NCBI RefSeq assembly: GCF_002887775.1
Contig: NZ_LOCM01000028.1
Span: 1 to 64,000, forward strand
Reading direction: 5' to 3'
From: Streptococcus penaeicida
GTDB lineage: Bacteria > Bacillota > Bacilli > Lactobacillales > Streptococcaceae
DNA: 64,000 nt
Made by a program: the position numbers and the translations under genes. Shown piece after piece: positions 1-10,724 of the stretch. The stretch's first letter is position 1; each line of letters starts with the position of its first letter. Below the pieces are notes generated by a model that was given only the letters and a program-made list of their open reading frames with translations, did not search any database and was not told where the DNA came from.

Positions 1-143
1 CTATGAGGTAGGTTACCTACGCGTTACTCACCCGTTCGCAACTCCTTGGTCTTGTGCAAGCACTAGACCTCAGCGTTCTACTTGCATGTATTAGGCACGC
101 CGCCAGCGTTCGTCCTGAGCCAGGATCAAACTCTCATTTTAGT
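1..143 (-). rRNA. rrs: 16S ribosomal RNA, 5' end only (partial)
   Basis: The reverse strand carries the universal 16S start: AGAGTTTGATCCTGGCTCAG followed by the conserved GACGAACGCTGGCGGCGTGCC region, then a streptococcal-type V1 loop and the GAGTAACGCGTAGGTAACCT segment at the window edge. Only about 140 nt of the gene is in the window; the rest lies to the left. The mature 5' end is placed near 143 by comparison with the usual start of streptococcal 16S and is approximate by a few bases. Confidence 0.96.
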
Positions 144-443
144 TTGAACTTACTCGTTCTTTTCTGTCGCTGACAGATTTATTGTTTTTTACTTCATTGA
201 CGGATAATATGCATCTAAACATATCACCCTCACATTTGGTTTTTCTTGTCTTATTCAGTTCTCAAAGGTCTTGCCATCTCTTACGAGACAACTATTATAT
301 TCTATCAGTCACTATGCCTTTGTCAATACTTTTTTTACTTTTCTTTGGCATTTTTTTCTTGGTTATTTAAAGCTTTTTCCAGTGACGCTTTTGACAGCTT
401 TATTAGTATACTCACTAGAGACAAACTTGTCAATAGGTTTTAA
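144..443 (-). promoter_or_regulatory. rRNA operon promoter and leader
   Basis: This 300-base gene-free stretch is the upstream region of the 16S gene. Read on the reverse strand it has a TTGACA -35 (321-326) and a TAGAAT -10 (299-304) with 16 nt between them; an overlapping TATAAT (294-299) would give a 21-nt spacer and is less likely. Downstream, a CTTTGAGAACT-type stretch near 261-271 resembles the boxA-like motif of Firmicute rRNA leaders, and a short perfect inverted repeat TCTGTC-GCT-GACAGA (165-179) lies just before the 16S start, where RNase III processing stems normally sit. Function is inferred from position. Confidence 0.7.
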
Positions 444-1262
444 TTATTTTTCTAACAAGAATTTTTGGATAGCTTCTTGAATACCTGCTTGATCGTTTGA
501 GGCTACCATAACATCTGCCAAATCAATAATGGTTGCATTAGCATTTGCCATTGCCACACCCAGACCAGCATCCCGGATCATGCTCTCATCGTTATCAGCA
601 TCTCCAACTGCGATGGCATCTTCTATAGAATAGCCAAGCATGGAACAAAGTGTTTTTAGACCCTGTCCTTTTTCAACACCTTTTGCCGTGATTTCAATGG
701 CTGTTTCTTCTGCCTTAGCAAGCGTAATATTATCCTGAATTAATTCATTGAAATAGAAGTCACGAAGGTCATTGTTCTTAAAATAGAGATTAATCTTTTC
801 AAAATTTCCAATCTCAGCCTCCAATTTTGGAAGAATAGCTGGAACAAAATTAGCCGAGTAACGATACAAGTCTTCGTATATAGTCATATGGTAGTCAGCA
901 ATATTGTCAAAATGATTTTGTTGAATAAAACCTTGACCATCCACCATTAAAACTACCATGACATCATTGGCTTTAACAATTGCACTAATTCTTTTAGAAA
1001 CATCTTCAGGGATAACTTGTTTATCTAAGACTTTGTCATTCACAAAATCATAAACAATCGCACCACTTTCCAAAACACCATATCGGATGTTAGCTAACTC
1101 ATTAGCGTACATATGAAGTTCAGATTTCGGGCGGCCAGTCGCCAAAACAACTTCTTTACCATTTTTAAATGCTTCTTTTATAGAAGAAAGGCTGGTTTCT
1201 GCTATTGTTTTATCTGACTGTAAAAGTGTTCCGTCCATATCAAATGCAATTAGTTTATACAT
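444..1262 (-). CDS. Cof-type HAD-IIB family phosphatase
   Basis: Predicted sugar-phosphate or nucleotide phosphatase of the Cof subfamily of haloacid dehalogenase hydrolases, cytosolic. The 272-residue protein opens with the nucleophile motif DMDGTLL, has the ATGR motif II around residue 43 and ends with VGDADND, the motif IV magnesium site; length fits the family. The start at 1262 is preferred over an upstream in-frame ATG (1286) because it follows an AAAGGAGA ribosome binding site. It is a single gene convergent with nothing and divergent from the SAM-hydrolase gene at 1436. Substrates of Cof proteins are broad and cannot be read from sequence. Confidence 0.88.
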   Translation of the reverse strand: MYKLIAFDMDGTLLQSDKTIAETSLSSIKEAFKNGKEVVLATGRPKSELHMYANELANIRYGVLESGAIVYDFVNDKVLDKQVIPEDVSKRISAIVKANDVMVVLMVDGQGFIQQNHFDNIADYHMTIYEDLYRYSANFVPAILPKLEAEIGNFEKINLYFKNNDLRDFYFNELIQDNITLAKAEETAIEITAKGVEKGQGLKTLCSMLGYSIEDAIAVGDADNDESMIRDAGLGVAMANANATIIDLADVMVASNDQAGIQEAIQKFLLEK

Positions 1263-1435
1263 ATTATCTCCTTTAAACTTTATCATTATAACATATTTTA
1301 ATAATCAGCTCTTTTAAAGCATTTTGAAATCCCTTATAGCCTCAGACTATAGCTTATTCCTCTTGATTCCTTATTTTGCTTACTCTATCTTTATGATAAA
1401 ATATAGATATTATAATAATTAGGAGAGAGTCGCTC

Positions 1436-2278
1436 ATGTATAATAACCTTCTCGTTTTACAGTCAGATTTTGGTCTCGTTGATGGTGCTGTGTCTGCCAT
1501 GATTGGGGTAGCCCTTCAAGAAGATCGGCAATTACAGATTCACCATTTAACCCATGACATTACGCCTTATAACATTTTTGAAGCGTCTTACCGACTCTTT
1601 CAAACCGTTAACTACTGGCCTGAAGGAACAACTTTCGTTTCGGTAGTTGATCCTGGGGTAGGGTCTAAACGCAAGAGTGTTGTTGCTTTAACTGAGAACA
1701 ATCAGTATATTGTAACTCCAGATAATGGGACATTATCCTACATTAAAAAGCACATCGGCATTAAAGCAATTCGTGAGATTTCTGAAGTGAAGAATCGTCG
1801 CAAAAATACCGAACTATCCTACACCTTCCACGGAAGAGATGTCTACGCCTACACTGGTGCTAAATTAGCTTCTGGTCATATTACTTTCGAAGAAGTTGGT
1901 CCAGAATTATCCGTTAATGCTATTGTTGAAGTCCCTGTCGTTAATACAGTGATTGAAGATGATGTCATTAGGGGTGTTATTGATATCCTTGATGTTCGTT
2001 TCGGTTCCCTTTGGACTTCTATTACTCGCGAAGAATTCCAGCATTTTACGCCTGAATTCGGTGACCGCTTTGAAGTAACTATTTATAACAATGATATGCT
2101 GGTTTATCAAAACCAAGTTACCTATGGCAAATCCTTTGCTGATGTTCGCATTGGGCAACCTATCATCTATATCAACTCACTTTACCGGGTTGGTTTAGCC
2201 ATCAATCAAGGCTCCTTTGCTAAAGCTTATAACGTCGGTGTGGGACAAAACTGGCATTTAGAAATCAAGAAAATTTAA
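1436..2278 (+). CDS. SAM hydroxide adenosyltransferase (DUF62/COG1912 family)
   Basis: 280 residues matching the DUF62 family, homologous to SAM-dependent fluorinases/chlorinases but normally hydrolysing S-adenosylmethionine to adenosine and methionine. Visible family motifs: LQSDFGLVDGAVSAMIG at the N-terminus (SAM-binding Asp), VSVVDPGVG near residue 72 and YTFHGRDVYAY near residue 130, which holds the catalytic Arg/His region. An AGGAGAG ribosome binding site precedes the ATG. It sits 79 nt upstream of an ECF transporter S component on the same strand, so the two are probably one transcription unit, hinting that the transported compound is related to SAM, adenosine or methionine. Physiological role of the family is still uncertain. 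Confidence 0.88.
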   Translation: MYNNLLVLQSDFGLVDGAVSAMIGVALQEDRQLQIHHLTHDITPYNIFEASYRLFQTVNYWPEGTTFVSVVDPGVGSKRKSVVALTENNQYIVTPDNGTLSYIKKHIGIKAIREISEVKNRRKNTELSYTFHGRDVYAYTGAKLASGHITFEEVGPELSVNAIVEVPVVNTVIEDDVIRGVIDILDVRFGSLWTSITREEFQHFTPEFGDRFEVTIYNNDMLVYQNQVTYGKSFADVRIGQPIIYINSLYRVGLAINQGSFAKAYNVGVGQNWHLEIKKI

Positions 2279-2357
2279 CAATGCAACACTAGAGACATTT
2301 TAGAAACATTTAGCCACCTTTTATCAAAATTACATTAAATACAGAAAAGAGACAATC

Positions 2358-2903
2358 ATGAACAACTTATCCATTAAAACTGTCGTTGCCATCGGTATCG
2401 GTGCTGCCCTATTTATTATCATTGGTATTTTTGTACCAATTACTATCTTTACCAATACCACTATTTCCTTACAGTATGCTGTCCAAGCCTTATTTGCGGT
2501 TTTATTTGGCCCTTTAGCAGGATTCTTTATTGGTTTCTTCGGCCATATGATTAAGGACATGCTTTCATACGGATCAGTATGGTGGTCATGGGTTATCCCA
2601 AGTGGTTTAGTTGGTTTAGGCATCGGTTTTCTCCAAAAGAAACTTCAAGTTGCTAATGGGGTTTTCAATAAAAAAGACATCATTTTCTTCAACATCACAC
2701 AAGCAATTGTTAATATTGTTGCTTGGGGAATCGTTGCACCATTAGGTGATATTCTTGTTTACCATGAGCCAGCCAATAAAGTTTTCACTCAAGGTATTTT
2801 TGCTGGTATTGCTAATATTGTTACCATTGGTATCGGTGGCACCCTGTTAATCATTGCTTACGCTAACACACGGACTAAATCAGGTAGCCTGAAAAAGGAC
2901 TAA
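2358..2903 (+). CDS. ECF transporter S component, UPF0397 family
   Basis: 181-residue, very hydrophobic protein with five to six predicted membrane segments (roughly residues 8-30, 34-58, 70-90, 110-130, 145-170). It is the substrate-binding S subunit of an energy-coupling-factor importer; the family is UPF0397, which automated pipelines often label riboflavin transporter. Ribosome binding site AAAGAGA precedes the ATG. It is followed after 4 nt by the fused EcfA ATPase and then EcfT, so the complete transporter is encoded here. The substrate is not evident from sequence; the upstream SAM hydrolase argues for a nucleoside- or methionine-related compound rather than riboflavin, but this is inference. 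Confidence 0.85.
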   Translation: MNNLSIKTVVAIGIGAALFIIIGIFVPITIFTNTTISLQYAVQALFAVLFGPLAGFFIGFFGHMIKDMLSYGSVWWSWVIPSGLVGLGIGFLQKKLQVANGVFNKKDIIFFNITQAIVNIVAWGIVAPLGDILVYHEPANKVFTQGIFAGIANIVTIGIGGTLLIIAYANTRTKSGSLKKD

Positions 2904-2907
2904 AGAC

Positions 2908-4620
2908 TTGGAAAATTCACAAAACACTGCTATCCAATTCAAAAATTTCACCTTCAAATACGACGCTCAGTCGACACCAACAATTACTAATCTCAACCTA
3001 ACCATTGAAAAAGGTCAAAAAGTTCTTATTATCGGTCCTTCAGGTAGTGGCAAATCAACCATCGGAAACTGTTTAAATGGTATTATTCCTAATCATTTTA
3101 AAGGTGAGAATAGTGGTTCTCTTTCGATTAATGGCATCGATGCCTTTGACCTGTCTATCTATGATAAATCAAAGATGATTTCAACTGTTTTGCAAGATCC
3201 AGATGGCCAATTTATCGGCTTATCAGTGGCTGAAGATATCGCCTTTGCACTAGAAAACGACTGCCTTGACCAAAATGAGATGTCATCCAAAATCACATAT
3301 TGGGCGCAACAATTAGAACTTACTGACCATTTGTCGAAACGCCCCCAAGACTTATCTGGAGGACAAAAACAAAGAGTCAGTCTTGCTGGTGTCTTAGTCG
3401 ACGAAAGTCCTATCTTACTTTTTGATGAACCCTTAGCCAACCTTGATCCTAAAACTGGACTGGACGCTATCGATCTCATTGACCGCCTTCATCAAGAAAC
3501 CAAGGCTACAACTGTCATTATTGAACACCGTCTTGAAGATGTCCTTTATCGTCACTTGGATAAAATTATTCTTATCAACGACGGCATAGTCCTCTTCGAC
3601 GGCAGTCCTGATCAGCTTCTGACCAGCGACCTGCTTGTTCAGAATGGTATCCGCGAACCTCTCTACATCACCTGCCTTCGAGAGCTTGGCTATCCCATCG
3701 AAAGTGAAAAAGAACTCAACAACCTCTATGCCCTGGACCTAAGTCCCATCACACTTCCGGTACAAGCTGCAAAAACGAAAGCAGAGACGCGAGAGTCTTT
3801 ATTAAAAATTGAAAATCTTAATTTTGGCTATGACAGCGACCAAATGATTCTGAAAAATATCAATTTGACCCTTAACAGAGGCGAGAAAGTGGCTATTGTT
3901 GGGCAAAATGGTGCAGGAAAGTCAACTTTGGCTAAAATCATGTGTCAATTCTTAGAAACAGATGCCAGCGTGACCTATCGGGGGAAGGACATTTCCAAGG
4001 ATTCCATCAAGGAACGAGCGGATAGAATTGGCTATGTCCTGCAAAACCCTAATCAGATGATCAGTAAAGCCGCTATTTTTGACGAAGTGGCAGAGGGACT
4101 CCGTCTCCGCAATGTCCCAGAAGAATTAATCAGAACAAAGGTGGATGAAACCCTCAAAACCTGTGGTCTCTATCCCTTCCGTAACTGGCCTATTTCTGCT
4201 CTTTCCTTCGGTCAGAAAAAACGCGTTACCATCGCATCAATCTTGGTCCTAGGACCAGAAATCATCATTTTGGATGAACCAACGGCTGGCCAAGATAAGC
4301 GGAATTACAGTGAAATCATGAATTTCTTGGACCAGCTTAACCAAAAAGGCCACACCATTGTCATGATTACCCATGACATGCAGCTGATGATGGAATATGC
4401 AGACCGCACCATTGTCCTCAGTCATGGACAAATCATAGCTGACAATCAACCCGCAGCCATCCTCTCAAATCCAGAGATTTTGGATCAGGCCTACCTGAAA
4501 AAAACGAGCCTCTTCCATTTAGCAGAAAAAATAAATTGTGACCCCATTGAGATAACGAACTACTATATTACAAAAGAAAGGGAAAGACATGCCTCAGAGA
4601 CTGATCGGTTACCAAGCTAA
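2908..4620 (+). CDS. ECF transporter ATPase, two fused ABC domains
   Basis: 570-residue protein with two tandem ABC ATPase modules, the EcfA-EcfA' fusion arrangement also seen in YkoD-type proteins. Domain 1 has Walker [10 protein letters not shown] (about residues 43-51), signature LSGGQKQR and Walker B LLFDEP; domain 2 has Walker [10 protein letters not shown] (about 331-339), a signature read as LSFGQKKR (Phe replacing the usual Gly) and Walker B IILDEP. The start is TTG at 2908, supported by AAAGGA at 2895-2900 and by the 4-nt gap from the S component; the next ATGs are far inside domain 1. The 3' end overlaps ecfT by 32 nt, which implies translational coupling. Confidence 0.9.
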   Translation: MENSQNTAIQFKNFTFKYDAQSTPTITNLNLTIEKGQKVLIIGPSGSGKSTIGNCLNGIIPNHFKGENSGSLSINGIDAFDLSIYDKSKMISTVLQDPDGQFIGLSVAEDIAFALENDCLDQNEMSSKITYWAQQLELTDHLSKRPQDLSGGQKQRVSLAGVLVDESPILLFDEPLANLDPKTGLDAIDLIDRLHQETKATTVIIEHRLEDVLYRHLDKIILINDGIVLFDGSPDQLLTSDLLVQNGIREPLYITCLRELGYPIESEKELNNLYALDLSPITLPVQAAKTKAETRESLLKIENLNFGYDSDQMILKNINLTLNRGEKVAIVGQNGAGKSTLAKIMCQFLETDASVTYRGKDISKDSIKERADRIGYVLQNPNQMISKAAIFDEVAEGLRLRNVPEELIRTKVDETLKTCGLYPFRNWPISALSFGQKKRVTIASILVLGPEIIILDEPTAGQDKRNYSEIMNFLDQLNQKGHTIVMITHDMQLMMEYADRTIVLSHGQIIADNQPAAILSNPEILDQAYLKKTSLFHLAEKINCDPIEITNYYITKERERHASETDRLPS

Positions 4621-5418
4621 CCAAACGTTCATTCATAACTTGTCTGGCGCCAGCAAGTTAATCTATTTCATTCTTGTCTCTGTAGCCTGCATGACAACCT
4701 ATGATACCCGCCTAATTCTTTTCATCAGTTTGCTATCTTTAATCTTACTGAAAATGGCAAAAATCCCTTGGAAAAGCATTTCTTTTGTGATTTCCTTCGT
4801 CACCTTCTTTGCCATCATGAACGTGATCATGGTCTACCTCTTCGCACCAAACTATGGACAAGATATCTACCAATCACAAACCATCTTGCTCAAAGGATGG
4901 GGTAACTACAATCTGACTAGCCAGGAACTCTTCTATCTTTTCAACCTCAGCTTGAAATATTTCTCAACCGTTCCCTTGGCCATCCTCTTTCTGACCACAA
5001 CTCATCCTAGCCAGTTCGCTTCAAGCCTCAACCAGATTGGCATGCCCTACAAAGTGGCTTACGCCATCTCCCTAACCCTGCGCTACATCCCCGATGTCCA
5101 AGAAGAGTTTTATATGATCCGGACATCCCAAGAAGCCCGCGGCCTAGAATTATCCAAAAAGGCCAAACTCCTTGACCGAATTAAAGGCAATCTTCAAATC
5201 ATTATTCCATTGATTTTTTCATCCTTGGACCGGATTGACACCGTCTCAACAGCCATGGAACTGCGTCGTTTTGGCAAAGAGAAAAAAAGAAGCTGGTACA
5301 GCGCTCGCCCATTCAGTAAACTAGACCTACTAACAATTGGCCTAGCCTAACCATTGTCAGCCTAACCATCTTCTTGTTCTTTATCAACCAGGGCCGCTTT
5401 TACAATCCATTTATCTAA
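4589..5418 (+). pseudogene. EcfT transmembrane component of ECF transporter, frameshifted near its 3' end
   Basis: Membrane-coupling subunit that joins the ATPases to the S component. The reading frame from ATG 4589 codes for four to five membrane segments and the EcfT coupling helices with the two Ala-Arg-Gly-type motifs (SQEARGLEL near residue 195 and TAMELRRFG near 232), then stops at 5348-5350. Shifting one base at 5347-5349 (CCC read as CC) restores the family's last hydrophobic helix, ending FYNPFI at a stop at 5416-5418, for about 276 residues. Both essential motifs precede the lesion, so even the truncated product lacks only the final helix. A sequencing error is a real possibility. 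Confidence 0.85.
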
Positions 5419-5506
5419 TCACTTTTATAACAAAAGAGAAATGGCGACAAGCAAAATCCCAGTTAACATCCATCCACTCAGGCATCAAGCCTCTCATTAA
5501 CAAGCC

Positions 5507-5543
5507 AAAAGGCTGGACTTCCCAAGGAAGACCAGCCTTTTTT
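5507..5543. terminator. Bidirectional rho-independent terminator
   Basis: Stem AAAGGCTGG (5508-5516) pairs with CCAGCCTTT (5532-5540) around a GC-containing loop, with a T run on the + strand and an A run that gives a U tract on the other. It separates the convergent ecfT and oxidoreductase genes and can serve both. Confidence 0.85.
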
Positions 5544-6548
5544 CTATGCTTCAATTTTAAGAATCGTTTTACCTTGAGAAGACCCCTGATCAACCTTTTT
5601 CAAGGCCTTATTAACCTCATCAAAGGCAAAAACCTGATCAATAGACACCGCAATTTGCTTCTCTTGCAATAATTGAGAAATCTGACGCAATTGCTGACCA
5701 TTAGCTTGCACAAATAAGAATTGGTAAACTTGCCCTTTTTTCTTAGCCAAACGATCATACTTGGCACCAACAAGCCCCATCAAGAATTGTTTAATTGCTG
5801 AAAAGCTCATTTCTTTGGCAAAAGCCTTGTTAGGCATACCCTTAAGACTGACTAACTGGCCACCCTCTTTTAAAATCGCGAATTGCTTTTCAAGTTCCTG
5901 ACCACCAAGGGTATCAATGACATAATCCATGTCCGATAGAACCTGGCTAAAGTCTTCTTCTTGATAATTGATATAATGGTCAGCACCAAGTGCCCGAACA
6001 CGCGCCTCATTACGACCACTACCATTTGTATAAACCTCTAAACCACGGGCTTTAGCCAAAGGAATAGCCATAGCACCGAAGCCACCACTACCACCAGAAA
6101 TGAACAGTTTCTTGCCAGCTTCAACCTGCATTTTGTCCAAAGCTTGAAAAGCCGTCAAAGCTGTTAAAGGCACCGCCGCCGCTTCCTCAAGTGACAAATA
6201 ATCTGGAACAGGAGCGAGAGCCTTGGCATCAATAGCCAACCACTCACCAAAGGCGCCTGTTTTATCTAAAGGCAGACGGGCATAGACTCTTTGCCCAATT
6301 TCAAAATCAGTGACGCCTTGACCTCGTTCTTCAACAAAACCTGAAAACTCATTACCGGCCACAAGTGGCAGCTTATAAGGAAGAATAAGCTTCACCTCAC
6401 CTCTAGTAATCATGTTGTCTAAAGGATTTACCCCAGCGTATGCAATTTTTACAAGAACCTCACCCGGTCCAGCCACTGGTTTAGCTATTTCATTAAGGCT
6501 TAAGTCAAGTTTCTCTTTTGAATAATTTAATAATTGGGCAACTCTCAT
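5544..6548 (-). CDS. NADP-dependent zinc-free quinone oxidoreductase (MDR family)
   Basis: 334 residues of the medium-chain dehydrogenase/reductase superfamily, quinone-oxidoreductase branch. It has the GroES-like N-terminal fold (PGEVLVKIAYAGVNPLD), the nucleotide-binding stretch SGGSGGFGAMAIPLAKARG around residues 150-168 (the glycine-rich loop) and GADHYINY typical of this branch. The catalytic-zinc Cys/His ligands of true alcohol dehydrogenases are absent, consistent with a zinc-free NADPH:quinone or enone reductase. GGAG lies 7 nt before the ATG. It is monocistronic, ending at the shared terminator. Exact electron acceptor unknown. Confidence 0.87.
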   Translation of the reverse strand: MRVAQLLNYSKEKLDLSLNEIAKPVAGPGEVLVKIAYAGVNPLDNMITRGEVKLILPYKLPLVAGNEFSGFVEERGQGVTDFEIGQRVYARLPLDKTGAFGEWLAIDAKALAPVPDYLSLEEAAAVPLTALTAFQALDKMQVEAGKKLFISGGSGGFGAMAIPLAKARGLEVYTNGSGRNEARVRALGADHYINYQEEDFSQVLSDMDYVIDTLGGQELEKQFAILKEGGQLVSLKGMPNKAFAKEMSFSAIKQFLMGLVGAKYDRLAKKKGQVYQFLFVQANGQQLRQISQLLQEKQIAVSIDQVFAFDEVNKALKKVDQGSSQGKTILKIEA

Positions 6549-6691
6549 CTATCACTCCATCAGCCCAACTCTCAAAGTCCTTACCGGCTGCTCTCTCTTT
6601 TTAATACTGTTTTTTACTCACCTAAGCTTACCCTAGGCAGCATTCCCTGTCAATAAAAGGGCTCAAAAAAGAGACCCTTGCCAAAGCAACA

Positions 6692-6716
6692 CCTAACTTA
6701 GAAAATGCTAAGTTAG
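6692..6716. other. Perfect hairpin without U tract
   Basis: CTAACTTAG and CTAAGTTAG flank a 6-nt loop, giving a 9-bp perfect stem between the oxidoreductase start and the 3' end of the C26 hydrolase gene. No T run follows on either strand, so it is not a standard terminator. It could be an operator or an mRNA 3'-end stabiliser for the gene at 6741. Confidence 0.45.
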
Positions 6717-6740
6717 ACTCACCCATCAAAAATCTCTCAC

Positions 6741-7445
6741 TTACATGTGGTTAATAAAATAATCAAAACTGGCCTTACTTTCCGGGTGACTGGGCAAAAG
6801 CAACTCCGGATGCCACTGAAAACCTAAAATCCGGTGCTTGTGACTATAAACCGCCTCAATGGTCTGATCCTTCTGATCCCAAGCAATAGCCTTCAAATCT
6901 GGCGCCAACTCCCTAATGGATTGCATATGCAAGGAATTGACCTTATTTTCCTGACCATAAATATTGTACAAGACACTGTCTTTATCCAAAATTATGGTAT
7001 CTTTGGCCTGATGAGGAGCTTCTTCTTGCCAATGGTTGGAAACGGATTGGTTGAGAGTCCCGCCTAGTACGACATTGACAAGCTGAGTCCCACGGCAGAT
7101 AGCCAGGACCGGCTTATTCTGTCTGAGAGCCTCCATGACTAATTGGCTTTCAAAGATATCTCTGTCTTCATTGTAGTCATCACTGGCAATGCTCTGCTTT
7201 TCACCATAAAAGTGCGGGGAAACATGCTGACCACCAGTTAGAATCAACTTATCAATCATCGAGACATAGTCTTTCACCAGGTCTTCAGTGGCAATCGGAA
7301 GCATCATGGGCAAACCGCCCAACTCCATAACCACATCCGAGAAAATGGTCGAAGAATAAGTTCTCGTAATCCCATTTTCCCAGGAATACTGATTCTTGCC
7401 CTTACTCACATTGCCTGTAATGCCGATAACCGGTCTCATTGTCAT
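6741..7445 (-). CDS. Gamma-glutamyl-gamma-aminobutyrate hydrolase family protein (peptidase C26)
   Basis: 234-residue class-I glutamine amidotransferase-like hydrolase related to PuuD. The nucleophile elbow LAICRGTQLVNVVLGG holds the catalytic Cys near residue 119, and the C-terminal FQWHPE supplies the His-Glu of the triad. The opening RPVIGITGN and TGGQHVSPHFYGE are family signatures. ATG 7445 is 7 nt after AAAGGAGC; a second ATG two codons later is possible. Enzymes of this family cleave gamma-glutamyl amides; the physiological substrate here cannot be told. Monocistronic. Confidence 0.88.
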   Translation of the reverse strand: MTMRPVIGITGNVSKGKNQYSWENGITRTYSSTIFSDVVMELGGLPMMLPIATEDLVKDYVSMIDKLILTGGQHVSPHFYGEKQSIASDDYNEDRDIFESQLVMEALRQNKPVLAICRGTQLVNVVLGGTLNQSVSNHWQEEAPHQAKDTIILDKDSVLYNIYGQENKVNSLHMQSIRELAPDLKAIAWDQKDQTIEAVYSHKHRILGFQWHPELLLPSHPESKASFDYFINHM

Positions 7446-7583
7446 GATAAGCTCCTTTCACGTGATAATAGGCTTATTTTAGCATAAAGAGGAGTGACAT
7501 GGTATTAGGTATTTTTTATCGTCGGGATAAGGAAAGTTAATGACACCTTATTGAATAAAGGAGTCAGTCTATCACATTTAGAG

Positions 7584-7613
7584 ACAAAAAACACCAGCCA
7601 ACAGTGACTGGTG
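7584..7613 (-). terminator. Terminator of the MurM-like gene
   Basis: On the reverse strand CACCAG and CTGGTG form a stem followed by TTTTTTG, 20 nt past the stop of the gene at 7634-8857. Confidence 0.75.
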
Positions 7614-7633
7614 AAGGGGGATAGAGATAGGAC

Positions 7634-8857
7634 TTAATGTTTGTGATGCATGCTTTTTCTGAGTTTGAAAAGAGTATTAAAAGGATAATATAGGAGACTA
7701 GTTGGAAGATTAAATTCCCCGATATATTCATCAATGGTCGGGTTAAAATTGGACTTAAACTTGGTTAGACCATCAGAGAAATCCCCTTCAATACCACCCA
7801 TATTGGCCCACTTGATTCCCTTCTGATAGGCATCCTGAAATGCTTTAGGATAAAGCAAGTATTGCGGATAGAAGGTTTTAAATTCCTCATTCATCCCAGC
7901 ATAGAGCATCTCCATGGAATGGCCGTAGGCAATAGACAGAATACCCGCCACCACAACTTCTTCCGGATATTTCTTAGCATACTCCTCATAAGACTTGATC
8001 GACTTACTCAGCGAAGCTTGCTGGTCCGATAACTTCCGCAATTTCTTTTTCTGATGTGGCTGACATTGACTCAACTCTTGCTCCACAATAGCAAATTCTG
8101 CCTGGAGTTTCTCCAACTGTAAAGGAATATTTACCTTAGCCAAATGCAAATAAGCATCATCCCCATAAATAGTCATCAAATTATTAAAATAGTCAAACCC
8201 TCTTAAATGAATCTGCTTACGGTTTTCCGTTAGGGAAATCAAATCAGCAAAGGCCGCAAGATCGCTTGTCTTAGCCCGGTGAACCGTAACACCTCTCTTT
8301 TGGGCATCAGCCATCAGTCGTTTAGTATGTTTCGGAAAATCTTCTTGAAAATCTGGATAGAGGTACCGATTAGCCTGGAAGCGCGGTTGAATGGTCTCGT
8401 AAATCATAAGACTAGGCCCAACCCATTTCAAACCAGCCATTTCCAAGTTCCCAATGGCTTGTTGCCCACTACCATCAATCTTTTGCATATTATCACCCAA
8501 GCGATATTGCTTATAGAAGACAGCCGGATCACATTTGACCATCAAAGCATGTTTTTCCCGGGCGTAACGCTTCAAATAAGAAAAGACAAAGGCAACCAAA
8601 TCAGCACAGCTATAATCCATCACCGGTCCTCTAGGCACATAAATCATGGACAAACCAAGGGGCAAGGGTTTAATCAACAATGACAATGAGGCCACTTGCT
8701 GATTATCCTCATAAAAACCAATGCGTTCATTGACCCAATTAGATTTGACTTGAGCCCAAGCACTACTCTGTAGGAGATTGATTTGCGAATGCCCCTTAAC
8801 AAAGGCATCATGTTCTTCTGCACTAATACCAACTTTAACCTGAATCCTGTCTTCCAT
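7634..8857 (-). CDS. MurM/FemX-type aminoacyl transferase for peptidoglycan cross-bridges
   Basis: 407 residues of the FemABX family, which use aminoacyl-tRNA to add amino acids to the lysine of lipid-linked peptidoglycan precursors on the cytoplasmic side of the membrane. Two GNAT-like lobes are apparent, with a charged helical arm (about residues 255-305, rich in Glu, Lys and Gln) that matches the coiled coil of Fem proteins; this arm binds tRNA in relatives. Family stretches include MIYVPRGPVMDY near residue 72 and ANMGGIEGDFSDGLTKFKSNFNP near the C-terminus. Ribosome binding site GAGGTTAGG precedes the ATG. Whether it adds Ala, Ser or another residue is not readable. Monocistronic. Confidence 0.88.
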   Translation of the reverse strand: MEDRIQVKVGISAEEHDAFVKGHSQINLLQSSAWAQVKSNWVNERIGFYEDNQQVASLSLLIKPLPLGLSMIYVPRGPVMDYSCADLVAFVFSYLKRYAREKHALMVKCDPAVFYKQYRLGDNMQKIDGSGQQAIGNLEMAGLKWVGPSLMIYETIQPRFQANRYLYPDFQEDFPKHTKRLMADAQKRGVTVHRAKTSDLAAFADLISLTENRKQIHLRGFDYFNNLMTIYGDDAYLHLAKVNIPLQLEKLQAEFAIVEQELSQCQPHQKKKLRKLSDQQASLSKSIKSYEEYAKKYPEEVVVAGILSIAYGHSMEMLYAGMNEEFKTFYPQYLLYPKAFQDAYQKGIKWANMGGIEGDFSDGLTKFKSNFNPTIDEYIGEFNLPTSLLYYPFNTLFKLRKSMHHKH

Positions 8858-9038
8858 CCTAACCTCAATTTAAAAATGACATTTGTTACTGTAGCGTTTC
8901 ATTTGTGTAACAATATTTACTTTATATTACCACATTGACATATAACTGTAAAGAACTTTTTAATTATTCCTTGAATTATTTTAATTAAATGAAATTTAGT
9001 GCCACTTTTAGACTTGTTCTTATAATGTCTAGCACATT

Positions 9039-9070
9039 AAAAAGACAGACCTCCAGTAAGAGAACTGTCT
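9039..9070 (-). terminator. Terminator of 6-phospho-beta-glucosidase gene
   Basis: AGACAG pairs with CTGTCT on the reverse strand and is followed by a TTTTTAA tract, 14 nt beyond the GH1 stop codon. Confidence 0.75.
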
Positions 9071-9083
9071 ATCATTGAGATTA

Positions 9084-10589
<1,506 letters not shown>

Positions 10590-10646
10590 TTATCCTTATT
10601 ATACCGCTAATTTTCGTGAAATTCTAATATGGGACAAGAATACATG

Positions 10647-10674
10647 AAAAAACACCTCTCTTGTCAGAGAGGCG
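10647..10674 (-). terminator. Terminator of aldo/keto reductase gene
   Basis: CCTCTC-TGACAA-GAGAGG stem on the reverse strand followed by TGTTTTTT, about 50 nt beyond the stop at 10725. Confidence 0.8.
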
Positions 10675-10724
10675 TCTTACTAAAAATATTTGAAAGTAAT
10701 AATTGAATGCTAACACCTTTAAAT

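Noticed and set aside
6692..6716. Perfect 9-bp hairpin as a rho-independent terminator
   Set aside because: Neither strand has a U tract after the stem.
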